This document shows, piece by piece, positions 16,457 through 25,390 of a stretch of DNA of 64,000 bases. The notes under the pieces were generated by a model. It did no database searches and was not told where the DNA came from. It saw only the letters and a program-made list of their open reading frames with translations. The stretch's first letter is position 1. Each line of letters opens with the position of its first letter. The position numbers and the translations under genes are program-made. The stretch spans positions 5,695 through 69,694 of the forward strand of contig JANMRB010000108.1 of NCBI GenBank assembly GCA_031370825.1. The letters are read 5' to 3'. Source of the stretch: JAENVT01 sp031370825 (lineage in GTDB: Bacteria; Actinomycetota; Acidimicrobiia; Acidimicrobiales; Ilumatobacteraceae).

Positions 16457-17176
16457 GTGGGTGAGAACGATTGGCTGGAGCGCGGGCACGGCGGGGGCGA
16501 AGGTCTTCGACCGCTGATCAAAGGCTCCGCGGATGGCGCCGCCGATCGAGTCTCCATCCGCAGTGTGCTGCGCGGCACGACGCCACCGCGCAAGCCGCGA
16601 GTACGTACGAAGGCACTGATCGGCTGGTTGCTGTATTGCGCGACGGCCGTCGGTGGAACCGCTGCCGCCTTCACCGTTCGCGACACCCTGTTCCCGGCGC
16701 TTGGCGCCCCGACCGAACGTGGTGTTTGGGCTAGTGCGAACGTCGATTCGACTCGCACTATCGAGCAGGCATCGACGTCGACCATCGACACCGATACTGC
16801 ATTCCTCGAGGCTGCAGTGCTGAAAGCGATCGTCGAAGACGCGCCGGAATCCTCCATCAATGCCGGGACGGTCCCGGAAACGACTGTCGCTGACCAAGGC
16901 CCGAACACTTCCGTCGACAACGGCGCCCCTGGCCCACATAGAGAACCAGGCACCGTGGTCATCGTCGATGAAGGCCCGTCGGGCGGGCCTGGTAGCACCG
17001 TCGACGCGCAGCCGACCGACACCTCGACACCACCGACCGTAGCGGAACCGACAGTGCCGTCGACCTCGACCCCTGACCCGACTGCCACCACGACTTCGAT
17101 GCCTAGCAGCGACGCCAGCGGCCATGGTGGCGGCGGAGATGGTGGCAGCGGTGGTGGTCACACGACGCTTCCCTGA
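16457..17176 (+). CDS. Single-pass protein with long Thr/Pro/Ser-rich tail
   Basis: This encodes 239 aa: a basic cytoplasmic N-terminus of about 50 residues, one membrane helix (about 53-70, ALIGWLLYCATAVGGTAAAF), then an extracytoplasmic part that becomes low complexity from about residue 130 (many T, S, P, D) and ends in a Gly-rich stretch (GHGGGGDGGSGGG). Such tails usually act as wall-spanning or glycosylated spacers. GTG 16457 is preceded by CACACT at 7 nt. No enzymatic domain or family is recognised. Confidence 0.65.
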   Translation: MGENDWLERGHGGGEGLRPLIKGSADGAADRVSIRSVLRGTTPPRKPRVRTKALIGWLLYCATAVGGTAAAFTVRDTLFPALGAPTERGVWASANVDSTRTIEQASTSTIDTDTAFLEAAVLKAIVEDAPESSINAGTVPETTVADQGPNTSVDNGAPGPHREPGTVVIVDEGPSGGPGSTVDAQPTDTSTPPTVAEPTVPSTSTPDPTATTTSMPSSDASGHGGGGDGGSGGGHTTLP

Positions 17177-17218
17177 TCCGCCTCGCAGGACGAATCCGGT
17201 CAAAGGTGCAAACTCGGT

Positions 17219-17836
17219 CTAGCTGAGGTGCTCGCTGGCCCAGAGTGCCGCCTGGGTTCGATCGGTCACGCCCAGGCGTTGGAAGACGTTGGTGAGGTGT
17301 GCCTTGACGGTGCGCTCGCTGATCCCGAGTTGCCGGGCGATCTGCTTGTTGGCCAGTCCGCCGCGAACGAGCAGCAGAACCTCCCGCTCGCGATCGGTCA
17401 AGTTGTCGGAGTCGGCCGATGTTCGCCTCGAGTCGAGCAACACCCGGGCGGCCTTGGGATCAAGCGGCGACCCACCCTCGTAGACGGCTCGCACGGCCGC
17501 TGCGATCTCGTCGGGCTCGGAGTGCTTCAACAGGTAGCCCTCTGCGCCGGCATGAAGAGCGTCCATGATCCGTGTCTGATCGCTGAACGATGTCAACACC
17601 AGGACCCGAACCGTCGGATGTGCGGCGACGATCTGCCTCGTGGCCTCAACGCCATCCATCTCCGGCATCGACAGGTCCATGAGCACGACGTCCGGCTGCA
17701 GCTCGGCGACGAGGCTGAGGGCTTCGAGACCATTGGCCGCCATGCCGACCAACTCGATGTCGTCAGTGGTCGCCAGCAGTTGCGCGAGACCGTTGCGGAC
17801 GATCACGTGGTCGTCGACAACCGCCAGACGGATCAC
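17219..17836 (-). CDS. NarL/FixJ-family response regulator
   Basis: This 205-aa two-component regulator has a receiver domain (1-120) with the acidic pocket at Asp8/Asp9 and phosphoacceptor Asp54 (VLMDLSMPEMDG), then a LuxR-type helix-turn-helix (about 140-205, LTDREREVLLLVRGGLANKQIARQLGISERTVKAHL). Phosphorylation by the partner kinase should promote DNA binding. Its ATG overlaps the kinase stop (ATGA), so the two are co-translated. No target operator was identified. Confidence 0.95.
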   Translation of the reverse strand: MIRLAVVDDHVIVRNGLAQLLATTDDIELVGMAANGLEALSLVAELQPDVVLMDLSMPEMDGVEATRQIVAAHPTVRVLVLTSFSDQTRIMDALHAGAEGYLLKHSEPDEIAAAVRAVYEGGSPLDPKAARVLLDSRRTSADSDNLTDREREVLLLVRGGLANKQIARQLGISERTVKAHLTNVFQRLGVTDRTQAALWASEHLS

Positions 17837-19242
17837 AGTTGGCCGCCGGTTGCCACCGGGAGCCTGACCTCGACGCGCGTGCCGGCGCCAGGGGCCGAAA
17901 GTACCGAAAGCTTGCCCCCCGCGTCGGCGATCAGCCCTGCCAGGGCGCGCAGACCGAAGTGGCCGTCACCGGGCTTACCTTCGATCTGGCCCGGTGTGAA
18001 GCCGCGTCCATCGTCGTCGACGATCACACGTGCCTCGTTGCCCGAGACCCGTGCGACCAGGCGAACGCGGCCCGCGCCCGAATGGGCGACCACGTTGCGA
18101 AGCGCTTCTTGGGCGCTGCGGTACATCAACCCTGCCGTGTCGGCAGTCAAATGGGCCTTGCCGAGGTCGACGTCGAGCTTGACGGAGATGCCTCGGTTGG
18201 ACACGCCGCCCAACAGATCGCCCAGCGCGAACTCGAGACCTTCCTCGTGCAAGTTCGGTGGATAGATCTCGACCAGCAGGGATCGCAGCGATTTGATGCT
18301 GCTGCGCAGGCTCGACGATGCGTCAGCCATTCGCGGCGCGTCGGCACTGTCGCTGCGGCTCGCTGCGGCGAGACTCAGTGAAACGCCGGTGAGCTCTTGC
18401 ACGACCCCGTCGTGGAGGTCGCTGGCGATGCGCCGCCGCTCGGCCTCCGAGGACTGGATCGCGTGACGCAGCAGCCGCTCGCGCTGGACCTGTGCTGCAC
18501 GCAGCCGGCGGGCAAGCGTGATGAAGATCGGGACTTGGATCAATTCGAGCGCGATCAACGAGCCGATCGCGATGGGGGCGAACTGCTTCCAGAGGTTTCG
18601 TCCAACGTCGGCGACCCCGCTGTAGCGGAAGTACGCCTCGAAGATCACGGGCGTGTGTTGCACGGTCTCGGTCAGCTGATAGACCTCGAGCAGCTTGGTG
18701 AACTGCCGTTCGTAGGTGTTCTCCGGCTCGGAGAGGTCGCTGACCTCCGCCTTCGTATGATTGTCGCGAGTGGCGAACATGGATGCCTTGTCGACGTCGA
18801 GCTCGAACGTTTGACCGACCAGCCTCGGTTCGTCCGAGTAGAGAATCCTTCCGTCGGTCGCCCACACCTTGACTCGTACCAACGGGTCGCGGAGCACAGC
18901 AGCGTGCACTCGTTTGTCGAGCAAGGCGAGCGCGGTCGGGTCGCGTCTGAAGAGCCCATCGGTAGCATTTGTTTCGATGACACCCTTGGCGATGTAGTAC
19001 GTGGCATTTTGGGCGTCGCCGATCGCCTGCTCGGTGCCTACCCGGCGGCTTGCAAACGCGGTGAACATGCTGACCAGGGTGAGTGCAGCAACCGCGCCGA
19101 TGCTGAATCGAACGATCAACTGCTTGATCGACGCCGGTGTGCGATCGAGGTACTTCTTCAGCTGGGCATCGGTCTCGAACACCGTGGTCTGAAGAGGCGC
19201 CGCCGCGGTCGTTCGCGGTTCATCAGCCACGTGTGTGCTCAC
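17833..19242 (-). CDS. NarL-partner sensor histidine kinase (HisKA_3)
   Basis: This kinase has 469 aa. Two membrane helices (about 42-64 and 218-240) enclose an extracytoplasmic sensor of about 150 residues. The dimerisation/phosphoacceptor segment is AERRRIASDLHDGVVQEL with the conserved His, followed by an ATPase domain (QEALRNVVAHSGA, DDDGRGF, GHFGLRALAG). The sensor domain resembles a single-Cache or PAS-like fold (VRVKVWATDGRILYSDEPRLVG), suggesting small-ligand sensing, but the ligand is unknown. GTG start. It overlaps the response regulator by 4 nt. Confidence 0.93.
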   Translation of the reverse strand: MSTHVADEPRTTAAAPLQTTVFETDAQLKKYLDRTPASIKQLIVRFSIGAVAALTLVSMFTAFASRRVGTEQAIGDAQNATYYIAKGVIETNATDGLFRRDPTALALLDKRVHAAVLRDPLVRVKVWATDGRILYSDEPRLVGQTFELDVDKASMFATRDNHTKAEVSDLSEPENTYERQFTKLLEVYQLTETVQHTPVIFEAYFRYSGVADVGRNLWKQFAPIAIGSLIALELIQVPIFITLARRLRAAQVQRERLLRHAIQSSEAERRRIASDLHDGVVQELTGVSLSLAAASRSDSADAPRMADASSSLRSSIKSLRSLLVEIYPPNLHEEGLEFALGDLLGGVSNRGISVKLDVDLGKAHLTADTAGLMYRSAQEALRNVVAHSGAGRVRLVARVSGNEARVIVDDDGRGFTPGQIEGKPGDGHFGLRALAGLIADAGGKLSVLSAPGAGTRVEVRLPVATGGQL

Positions 19243-19319
19243 GCGCGCATCATCTCACGCCGGCGGGTCATGGGCAATGTCGACCAGCTACCGTCAGCCG
19301 CAGACCAAGGAGAAACGAC

Positions 19320-20300
19320 ATGGCGCTTCCGAATCGTCCGGGCATGACAGTGCCGCTGCCGGGACCACTGCACAGCCACCGCGACAAGCTCGGCGAGCTG
19401 TCTGACCTCGGATACACCGACATCTGGTCGGCGGAAGCCGATGGCGCGGATGCGTTCACACCGCTGGCTCTCGCAGCGGCATGGGAGCCACGGTTGCGGC
19501 TCGGCACCGCGATCGTGCCAGCGTTCACCCGCTCGCCGGCTTGTTTCGCGCAATGTGTCGCCTCGATGGCCGATGCCGCACCCGGCCGATTCGCGATGGG
19601 GATCGGGTCCAGCAGCGACGTGATCGTGGAGCGCTGGAACGGAGTGCCCTTCGTCGAGCCGTACAAGAAGGTTCGCGATGTTGTCCGGTTCCTCCGCGAT
19701 GCGTTCACCGGCGACAAGGTCTCGAAGACCTACGACACGTTCGAGGTGCAAGGTTTCCGGCTCGGTGTGCGACCCGAACAGACGCCACCGATCCTGATCG
19801 CGGCGTTGCGCGAAGGCATGCTGCGTTTGGCAGGCCGAGAGGCCGACGGCGCGATCATCAACTGGCTGGCGCCGACCGATGTCAGCAAAGTCGTCGGAGT
19901 CGTCACCGATGCGGCGGGCGGAGCAGAGAAGGAGATCGTCTGTCGGATCTTCGTCTGCCCCAGCGAGAACTCCGAGGTGGTTCGCAACGCGGGAAGGTAC
20001 GTGATCGCCGCATATCTGAACGTGCCCGTGTACGCCGCGTTTCACGATTGGCTGGGACGCGGCGAGCAGCTGCGCCCGATGTGGGACGCGTGGCAGGCAG
20101 GCGACCGAAAGGCTGCATTGGCAGCAATACCCGACTCGCTGGTCGATGAACTGATCGTGCACGGCTCGCCCGCGCATTGCCGAGACACCATCCGTGCGTA
20201 CTTCGACAACGGTGTGACAACTACGTCGTTGGCGATTCTCGGATTGGATCCGGACCTGAAGCATTGGGATGCAGTGCGCTCGCTTGCCCCATCGGCCTGA
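19320..20300 (+). CDS. LLM-class F420/flavin-dependent oxidoreductase
   Basis: This luciferase-like TIM-barrel enzyme of 326 aa starts at ATG 19320 with a strong AAGGAG 7 nt upstream. Family features are LGTAIVPAFTRSP, the GRFAMGIGSSSDVIVERWNG segment that binds the cofactor phosphate, and a terminal HCRDTIRAYFDNGVTTTSL. In actinobacteria most relatives use F420. The substrate cannot be predicted; similar proteins act on hydride-acceptor secondary metabolites and fatty aldehydes. Confidence 0.88.
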   Translation: MALPNRPGMTVPLPGPLHSHRDKLGELSDLGYTDIWSAEADGADAFTPLALAAAWEPRLRLGTAIVPAFTRSPACFAQCVASMADAAPGRFAMGIGSSSDVIVERWNGVPFVEPYKKVRDVVRFLRDAFTGDKVSKTYDTFEVQGFRLGVRPEQTPPILIAALREGMLRLAGREADGAIINWLAPTDVSKVVGVVTDAAGGAEKEIVCRIFVCPSENSEVVRNAGRYVIAAYLNVPVYAAFHDWLGRGEQLRPMWDAWQAGDRKAALAAIPDSLVDELIVHGSPAHCRDTIRAYFDNGVTTTSLAILGLDPDLKHWDAVRSLAPSA

Positions 20301-20306
20301 AGGCGA

Positions 20307-20513
20307 TCACGCTGCCTCGTGGTGCTGGGCATCGAACTGGTCAGTAGCGACCGAGGTGGAGGCCTTGGCGGCCAGTTGGCGGCGGATCGCCGCGATATGG
20401 GCGAGACCGCGTTCGCGGGTGCGCTGATCGAGCCGGAACTGGAGAGGCAGCTCGGAGACTGCCAGCAGCGTGAGCTGCTCGGAGTTGGCTTGTTGAGCCT
20501 GACGCTTCGTCAT
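20307..20513 (-). CDS. Small conserved-looking basic protein
   Basis: This encodes 68 aa, mostly charged and helical (TLLAVSELPLQFRLDQRTRERGLAHIAAIRRQLAA), with no membrane segment. The pattern FRLDxRTRxRGLAHIAxIRRQL looks like a short protein I associate with Acidimicrobiia genomes, with no assigned role; that recollection is not verified. It fills the 251-nt space between two plus-strand genes and reads as coding. Start ATG 20513. Confidence 0.55.
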   Translation of the reverse strand: MTKRQAQQANSEQLTLLAVSELPLQFRLDQRTRERGLAHIAAIRRQLAAKASTSVATDQFDAQHHEAA

Positions 20514-20551
20514 AGCGGCATCATCGCAAATGGGTGTGACACAGTGGTCGG

Positions 20552-21643
20552 GTGATCGTGGTTCAGGTGTGCGCAGTGGTGGCGGGAGTGGCGTTGGTGA
20601 TCTGGACGCTGGCCTCGGCAGTCAAGACGGTGGTGGTGCCACGCGCCGTGATCACCCTGCTGACCAGGTGGCACTTCGTCGCCATCCGCAAGGTCTTCAA
20701 CGTCTTCGCCGGCCCGAGTCGCTCGTTCGAAACCCGCGACCGGATCATGTCGCTGTATGCACCGGTGTCGTTGGTCACATTGCCCGCGCTATGGGTCTGC
20801 GTCGTGCTGGCCGGCTTCACCTCGATCTTCTGGGGTACGGGCATCCGACCGCTGACCGAAGCGTTCGCCACCAGCGGCTCGTCGCTGTTCACGCTCGGAT
20901 TCATCCTCCCTCGGGGGACCGCCAGGATCGCACTTGAATTCGTCGAGGCAGGCATTGGTCTCGGGCTCGTGTCGTTGATGATCTCGTATCTGCCGACGAT
21001 CTATGGCGCCTTCAGTCGGCGTGAGGCGTTGGTCGGCATGCTCGAAGTGCGCGCAGGGCTGCCGCCGAGCCCCGCCGAGTTGCTCACGCGGTACAGCCGT
21101 CTCGGTTGGCTGGACCAGATCGACGAGGATCTGTTCGAGCGCTGGGAGACGTGGTTCGTCGACGTCGAAGAGAGCCATACCAGCCAACCTTCGCTGGGGT
21201 TCTTCCGCTCCCCGCACCCTGAGCGCAGCTGGATCACGGCCGGCGGATGCGTCCTCGACACCGCAGCGATCATGAGCTCGACGATCGATCGCCCGTACAA
21301 CCCCGCTTGCGACATCGTGATCCGCACCGGCTTCCTCTGTCTTCGCCGCATCGCCGATCTCTTTCAAATTCCGTACGACCCCGATCCAGCGCCCACGGAC
21401 GCGATCACGATCTCAAGACGCGAGTTCGACCTGCTCTGCGTCGAGTTGCGGGCCCTCGACGTGCCTCTGAAGCGCGACCTCGATCAGGCATGGCGAGACT
21501 TCGCCGGATGGCGTGTCAACTATGACCAGGTACTGGTGAGACTCTGCGCGCTCACGATGGCGCCACCCGCGAAATGGTCGAGCGATCGAATCGACCAACT
21601 GGAGATCCCGCGGCTGCGCTTCACACGGAAGCGACGGAAGTAG
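20552..21643 (+). CDS. Membrane protein related to ion-channel (two-pore K+-channel-like) family
   Basis: This encodes 363 aa. About five N-terminal helices occupy residues 5-155; the rest is soluble. FATSGSSLFTLGFILP between helices lies where a pore loop would be, but the canonical TVGYG filter is absent, so ion selectivity is doubtful. The cytoplasmic part begins with YGAFSRREALVGMLEVRAG and is followed by about 190 helical residues with no known ligand domain. Similar actinobacterial proteins are annotated as potassium-channel-family without experimental proof. GTG start with CACAGT 6 nt upstream. Confidence 0.65.
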   Translation: MIVVQVCAVVAGVALVIWTLASAVKTVVVPRAVITLLTRWHFVAIRKVFNVFAGPSRSFETRDRIMSLYAPVSLVTLPALWVCVVLAGFTSIFWGTGIRPLTEAFATSGSSLFTLGFILPRGTARIALEFVEAGIGLGLVSLMISYLPTIYGAFSRREALVGMLEVRAGLPPSPAELLTRYSRLGWLDQIDEDLFERWETWFVDVEESHTSQPSLGFFRSPHPERSWITAGGCVLDTAAIMSSTIDRPYNPACDIVIRTGFLCLRRIADLFQIPYDPDPAPTDAITISRREFDLLCVELRALDVPLKRDLDQAWRDFAGWRVNYDQVLVRLCALTMAPPAKWSSDRIDQLEIPRLRFTRKRRK

Positions 21644-21649
21644 CCAGAC

Positions 21650-22486
21650 CTAGGCGCCGATTGCCAGGCTTCCAACGAGGGCGACGAGGACGACCGCTAT
21701 CGGTGTGGCGTACGAGGCCCACTTCGGCATCACGGCGTGGCGTGGGGCCAGGATCACGAAGCCGCATATCGCACCAGCGATCGCGCCGCCGAGGTGACCG
21801 CCGACGGAGATCCCCGGAATCGTGAAGGTGATCACCAGGTTGAGGATCAGGATCGTGCCGATACCCGTCTTGAACACGTTGACGCCCCGCCGGTGCAGGC
21901 CGATCGCTGCCGCAGCCATCAATCCGAACACGGCTCCGGAAGCACCTCCGGTCAGGCCATTCGGTTGCAGCATCAGCGCGCCGAACGATCCGGCGAGGAG
22001 GCTGGCGAAGTACAGCAGCGCGAACCGCACGCGGCCGATTGCCGGCTCGAGCAGTTGCCCGAGTTGGAACAGCAGGAGCATGTTCATGCCGATGTGGAAA
22101 ATGCCATAGTGCAAGAACCCTGAGGAGATCAGGCGGTAGTACTGGCCGTCTTGGATGAAGGGTTTGGCGAGTGCAAGCGTGTAGTCGCCGTGGGGGAAGG
22201 GGCCGTCGTGTTTCTGGTCGGCGCTGACAGTCCAGATGTAGACGGCAACGTTGATCGCGATCAAGGTGTAGGTCACCAGCGAAGGCTGGCGGGCGTTCCA
22301 GAACCTGGCCCGAGTCTTGATGTCGGGGCGGGCCGCCTTGATGCAGTCGACGCATTGCGAACCAATCGACACCTGCACCAAGCAATCGCCACAAGCCGGC
22401 TTGCCACATCGCGTGCAACTCCGCCCGGTCTCACGGTCAGGATGGCGGTAGCAGTGGGCGATGACAGGTGGCGGGGGCAGTGACAT
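21650..22486 (-). CDS. Rhomboid intramembrane protease with N-terminal zinc finger
   Basis: This is a 278-aa protein. Residues 10-50 hold a B-box-like zinc-binding segment (CYRHPDRETGRSCTRCGKPACGDC, continued by CVDC). Helices from about residue 70 make the rhomboid core: HIGMNMLLLFQLG, catalytic Ser in GGASGAVFG and catalytic His in GGHLGGAIAG. It should cleave membrane-protein substrates within the bilayer. The zinc-finger plus rhomboid layout is common in actinobacteria. Substrates are unknown. Confidence 0.92.
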   Translation of the reverse strand: MSLPPPPVIAHCYRHPDRETGRSCTRCGKPACGDCLVQVSIGSQCVDCIKAARPDIKTRARFWNARQPSLVTYTLIAINVAVYIWTVSADQKHDGPFPHGDYTLALAKPFIQDGQYYRLISSGFLHYGIFHIGMNMLLLFQLGQLLEPAIGRVRFALLYFASLLAGSFGALMLQPNGLTGGASGAVFGLMAAAAIGLHRRGVNVFKTGIGTILILNLVITFTIPGISVGGHLGGAIAGAICGFVILAPRHAVMPKWASYATPIAVVLVALVGSLAIGA

Positions 22487-22514
22487 TATTTCTCAGGCTA
22501 TCGACGCGCCATCG

Positions 22515-23165
22515 TCAGATGACGGCGTCGAGAGCCACGACGAATGCCACCACCACGATGATCAGCGTGTTGTACGCCGTGTGTGCCCGAGTCGACTCGA
22601 GCGTTGCCTCGGCCGCACTTCCGGTGAGGGCATACGAGCGAAGGTAGACGGACATGAAATATGCCCCGCCGACCGATAGTGCCAAGGCGACGCCGATCGG
22701 GATTCCGATCACTGCGTGGATGAGGCCGAACTGCAGAACCTTCAACACCCGCTTGCGGCCGCTCCAACGCTGTGCGCCGGAGCGGAACATCCGCTCTTCC
22801 GCGTTGGCGAAGAGCGGAAGCGCTGTCACGACGAGTGCCATGAACACCAGGGGGATGAGCCACGCCCAGACGGTGCCCGTCGTCGTGTCGCTCTCACCGA
22901 AGACCGGATTGCCGCCGCCACCGAGGGCCGACCACCACCCCCAACGCAGCGGCGGTACCAGCAACAACAGCGGAATGGCCACCGCCAACACACCGCCGAG
23001 GACGAACGGCACTGGCCAGAAGTGACGCCAGCGAAGGCGCGTCCAGACCTGTCGGCTCAGCGACCGGCCGCGCGTCGAACGCGACAACTTGACGGCTTGG
23101 ACCAGACGAAGACCGACCGCGGCGAGGACGACGATGCTGAGTACGTTCGACAGCCGGCCGTGCAC
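22515..23165 (-). CDS. Polytopic membrane protein with a CPBP-like segment
   Basis: This encodes 216 aa with about five helices. The region HAVIGIPIGVALALSVGGAYF vaguely recalls CPBP (Abi) intramembrane protease helices, but the diagnostic EExxxR motif is absent, so protease activity is not supported. GTG 23165 is set by TACACT 6 nt upstream. It lies 28 nt upstream of the rhomboid gene on the same strand, suggesting co-expression. Confidence 0.6.
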   Translation of the reverse strand: MHGRLSNVLSIVVLAAVGLRLVQAVKLSRSTRGRSLSRQVWTRLRWRHFWPVPFVLGGVLAVAIPLLLLVPPLRWGWWSALGGGGNPVFGESDTTTGTVWAWLIPLVFMALVVTALPLFANAEERMFRSGAQRWSGRKRVLKVLQFGLIHAVIGIPIGVALALSVGGAYFMSVYLRSYALTGSAAEATLESTRAHTAYNTLIIVVVAFVVALDAVI

Positions 23166-23171
23166 GAGAGC

Positions 23172-23177
23172 AGTGTA
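23172..23177 (-). promoter_or_regulatory. -10 box TACACT, leaderless
   Basis: TACACT ends 6 nt before the GTG at 23165 and would drive this gene and the rhomboid gene. Confidence 0.45.
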
Positions 23178-23231
23178 CGGTCGGCCCCGTCAGAGGCTTG
23201 TTTCGCCTTACAGCGACGATAGGGGTGCGCC

Positions 23232-24560
23232 ATGGCGTGGGATTTCGAGACCGAGCCCGAGTTCGAGGCCAAGCTGGCGTGGATGCGCGAGTTCGTCCGC
23301 GACGAGATCATCCCATTGGAGACACTGGCCGAGCGCTGGCGCACACCCCAGGGCCGAGCCGTCTTCCTCCAGATCACTGATCCACTGAAGGACGAGGTCC
23401 GTCGTCAGGGACTGTGGGCCGCGCACCTGCCGCCGGACATGGGCGGTCAAGGCTTCGGGCAAGTGAAGCTCGGTCTGATGCACGAGATCCTCGGGCAGTG
23501 TGCGTACGCCCCAAGTGTCTTCGGCAACAACGCCCCAGACAGCGGCAACGCCGAACTGATCGCGGTGGGGGGAACCGATGCGCAACGCGAACAATGGATG
23601 CAGCCTCTCCTCGACGGCAAGGTTCGCAGCAGCTTCTCCATGACCGAGCCCGGAGCCGGTGCCGATCCCACGTTGCTGAAGACATCCGCCGTCCGCGATG
23701 GAGGCGAGTGGGTGATCAACGGGCACAAGTGGTTCTCGTCGAACGCGTCGATCAGCGACTTCTTGGTCGTCATGGTCAAGACCGGTGACTACGAGAAGCC
23801 GTACAAGAACTATTCGATGATCATCGTTCCTACCGACACCCCGGGAGTCAACATCGTTCGTGACGTGCCGACGATGGGCGAGCCCGATCATCGCACCGGT
23901 GAGCCCGGTGGCCACGCCGAGATCCTGTACAACGATGTGCGCGTACCGTTCGACAACGTCGTCGGCGGCGAGGATGGGATCGGGCAAGGTTTCGCGCTAG
24001 CCCAGAAGCGGCTGGGTCCGGGTCGCATCCACCACGCGATGCGATGGCTCGGCCAGAGCCGCCGTGCATTCGACATGCTTTGCGAGCGCGCGCTGACCCG
24101 TTACACCCACGGCTCGCTCCTCGCCGAGAAGCAGATGGTCCAGGACTGGATCGCCGAGAGCTACGCCGAGATGAACGCTGCTCGCTTGCTGACACTTCAG
24201 GCCGCGTGGAAGATGGATCAACTTCACGCAGCCGGGAAGCATTACAGCGACGCCAGGATCGAGATCGCGGTGATCAAGTTCTGGGGTGCGCGGGTGATGT
24301 ACAACGTCATCGACAGGGCGATCCAGATCCACGGATCGCTTGGGTACACGACGGATCTCCCACTGGAATCGATGTACCGCGCGGCCAGGGCGGCCAGGAT
24401 CTATGACGGTCCTGACGAAGTGCACAAGGTGACCATCGCCCGTCAGGTCCTGAAGGGTTACAGGGCCTCGGACCCGCCGATGGAACACATCCCCACCAGG
24501 CGCCACGCCGCTGTCGAAAAGTTTGCCGGCTACCTCGACACCCTCGCCATCAACTCATAG
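23232..24560 (+). CDS. Acyl-CoA dehydrogenase
   Basis: This FAD enzyme has 442 aa and a normal three-domain layout: N-terminal helices (1-125), the beta domain with FSMTEPGAGADPT and WVINGHKWFSSNAS, and C-terminal helices with IQIHGSLGYTTDLPLE and YDGPDEVHKVTIAR. The length and sequence style place it near FadE-type or phosphotransferase-linked ACAD10/11-like members. The general base at the classical position cannot be assigned by eye. Likely role: beta-oxidation of a branched or long acyl-CoA. Confidence 0.93.
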   Translation: MAWDFETEPEFEAKLAWMREFVRDEIIPLETLAERWRTPQGRAVFLQITDPLKDEVRRQGLWAAHLPPDMGGQGFGQVKLGLMHEILGQCAYAPSVFGNNAPDSGNAELIAVGGTDAQREQWMQPLLDGKVRSSFSMTEPGAGADPTLLKTSAVRDGGEWVINGHKWFSSNASISDFLVVMVKTGDYEKPYKNYSMIIVPTDTPGVNIVRDVPTMGEPDHRTGEPGGHAEILYNDVRVPFDNVVGGEDGIGQGFALAQKRLGPGRIHHAMRWLGQSRRAFDMLCERALTRYTHGSLLAEKQMVQDWIAESYAEMNAARLLTLQAAWKMDQLHAAGKHYSDARIEIAVIKFWGARVMYNVIDRAIQIHGSLGYTTDLPLESMYRAARAARIYDGPDEVHKVTIARQVLKGYRASDPPMEHIPTRRHAAVEKFAGYLDTLAINS

Positions 24561-24566
24561 GGACTG

Positions 24567-24625
24567 CCGAGTAGCGCCTATCGGAGTGTCTCCATCAAGC
24601 CACCCAGGGGTCTCCGGAAACAATC
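24567..24625. repeat. Intergenic repeat, copy 1
   Basis: This shares an ordered set of blocks with 36557-36626: CCGAGT, CGCC, ATCGGAGTGTCTCC, CCACCC, GG and GAAACA. The longest common block is 14 nt and itself forms a GGAG-TGT-CTCC hairpin. It lies between the convergent acyl-CoA dehydrogenase and PEBP genes. Confidence 0.5.
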
Positions 24626-24642
24626 TGTCCGATGGAATGTAA

Positions 24643-25344
24643 TCAGCCGGTGAAGGTGCCGGTGACCTGGGCGGTGGCGATGGTGGCCTCGTCGATGGCG
24701 GTGCGCATGGCGCTGGCCGAGCCTCCCGACGACAGCAGCAGCGCACGGTCGAGGTAGTGAACCGTGATGCGGTACGTATGCGTGGCTCCAGACGGTGGGC
24801 ACGGGCCCCGGTAGCCGGCGGCGCCCGATCCATTGAGGGCCGTAGCGGTGCCTGCCGGAGCTGTGTTCTCAGCGAGGGAAGTGACATCAGGGGCGATCCC
24901 GGACGTCGTCCAATGATCGAAGTTCGCGTCCTGGTCGATCAGGGTTATCGCGATCTCTTGGGTGCCCTCCGGCGCCTCACTCCAGCTCAACGCGGGAGAA
25001 ACGTTGTCGCCCTTGCAGGTGTACCTGGGATCGATTGGTGCACCCTCGCGCCAGGGAGCGGTGACGGTGAGGGACTGTGCCAGGGGTGCCGCAGTTCCGA
25101 GACCGTTGGTGGTCGAGACCTGGATGGGCCCGCCCGGTGCAACCGGATCGGCAGCACCGGCGTCGAGCGCGACCGTGTCGAAGAAACCGTCGTCGGTCGC
25201 GGGCGCGGTCGGCGGCGCCGTCGTGCTGACGCTGCCGTCCTGACTGGGAAGAGCGGGGCGCATTTCGCGGCCGTCGTGACGGCAACCGGAGGCGACCAAG
25301 GCAAGGGCAGCCAGCGAAACGGGGATGGCGACAAGCCGACGCAC
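24643..25344 (-). CDS. PEBP (YbhB/YbcL-like) family lipoprotein
   Basis: This 233-aa lipoprotein has a signal ending in the lipobox LVASGC, a Pro/Thr-rich spacer of about 60 residues, and a phosphatidylethanolamine-binding-protein domain: IDPRYTCKGDNVSPALSWSEAP, EIAITLIDQDANFDHWTTSGI, and YRGPCPPSGATHTYRITVHYLD. The DPDA-like and GPCPPSG motifs form the anion-binding pocket. Bacterial members are of unclear function. GTG 25344 is chosen from the TAGGCT box 8 nt upstream. Confidence 0.88.
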   Translation of the reverse strand: MRRLVAIPVSLAALALVASGCRHDGREMRPALPSQDGSVSTTAPPTAPATDDGFFDTVALDAGAADPVAPGGPIQVSTTNGLGTAAPLAQSLTVTAPWREGAPIDPRYTCKGDNVSPALSWSEAPEGTQEIAITLIDQDANFDHWTTSGIAPDVTSLAENTAPAGTATALNGSGAAGYRGPCPPSGATHTYRITVHYLDRALLLSSGGSASAMRTAIDEATIATAQVTGTFTG

Positions 25345-25352
25345 GACGGTGG

Positions 25353-25358
25353 AGCCTA
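25353..25358 (-). promoter_or_regulatory. -10 box TAGGCT of the PEBP lipoprotein gene
   Basis: TAGGCT ends 8 nt before the GTG at 25344. Its partner on the plus strand, TAGCGT, is only 18 nt away, making a compact divergent promoter. Confidence 0.4.
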
Positions 25359-25376
25359 GGTGGCGGCCGCGCTCGA

Positions 25377-25382
25377 TAGCGT
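25377..25382 (+). promoter_or_regulatory. -10 box TAGCGT of mca
   Basis: TAGCGT ends 8 nt before the GTG at 25391. Confidence 0.4.
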
Positions 25383-25390
25383 TCACGTCC

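Noticed and set aside
20552..21643. A confirmed potassium channel
   Set aside because: The selectivity-filter motif is absent; the call stays at family resemblance.
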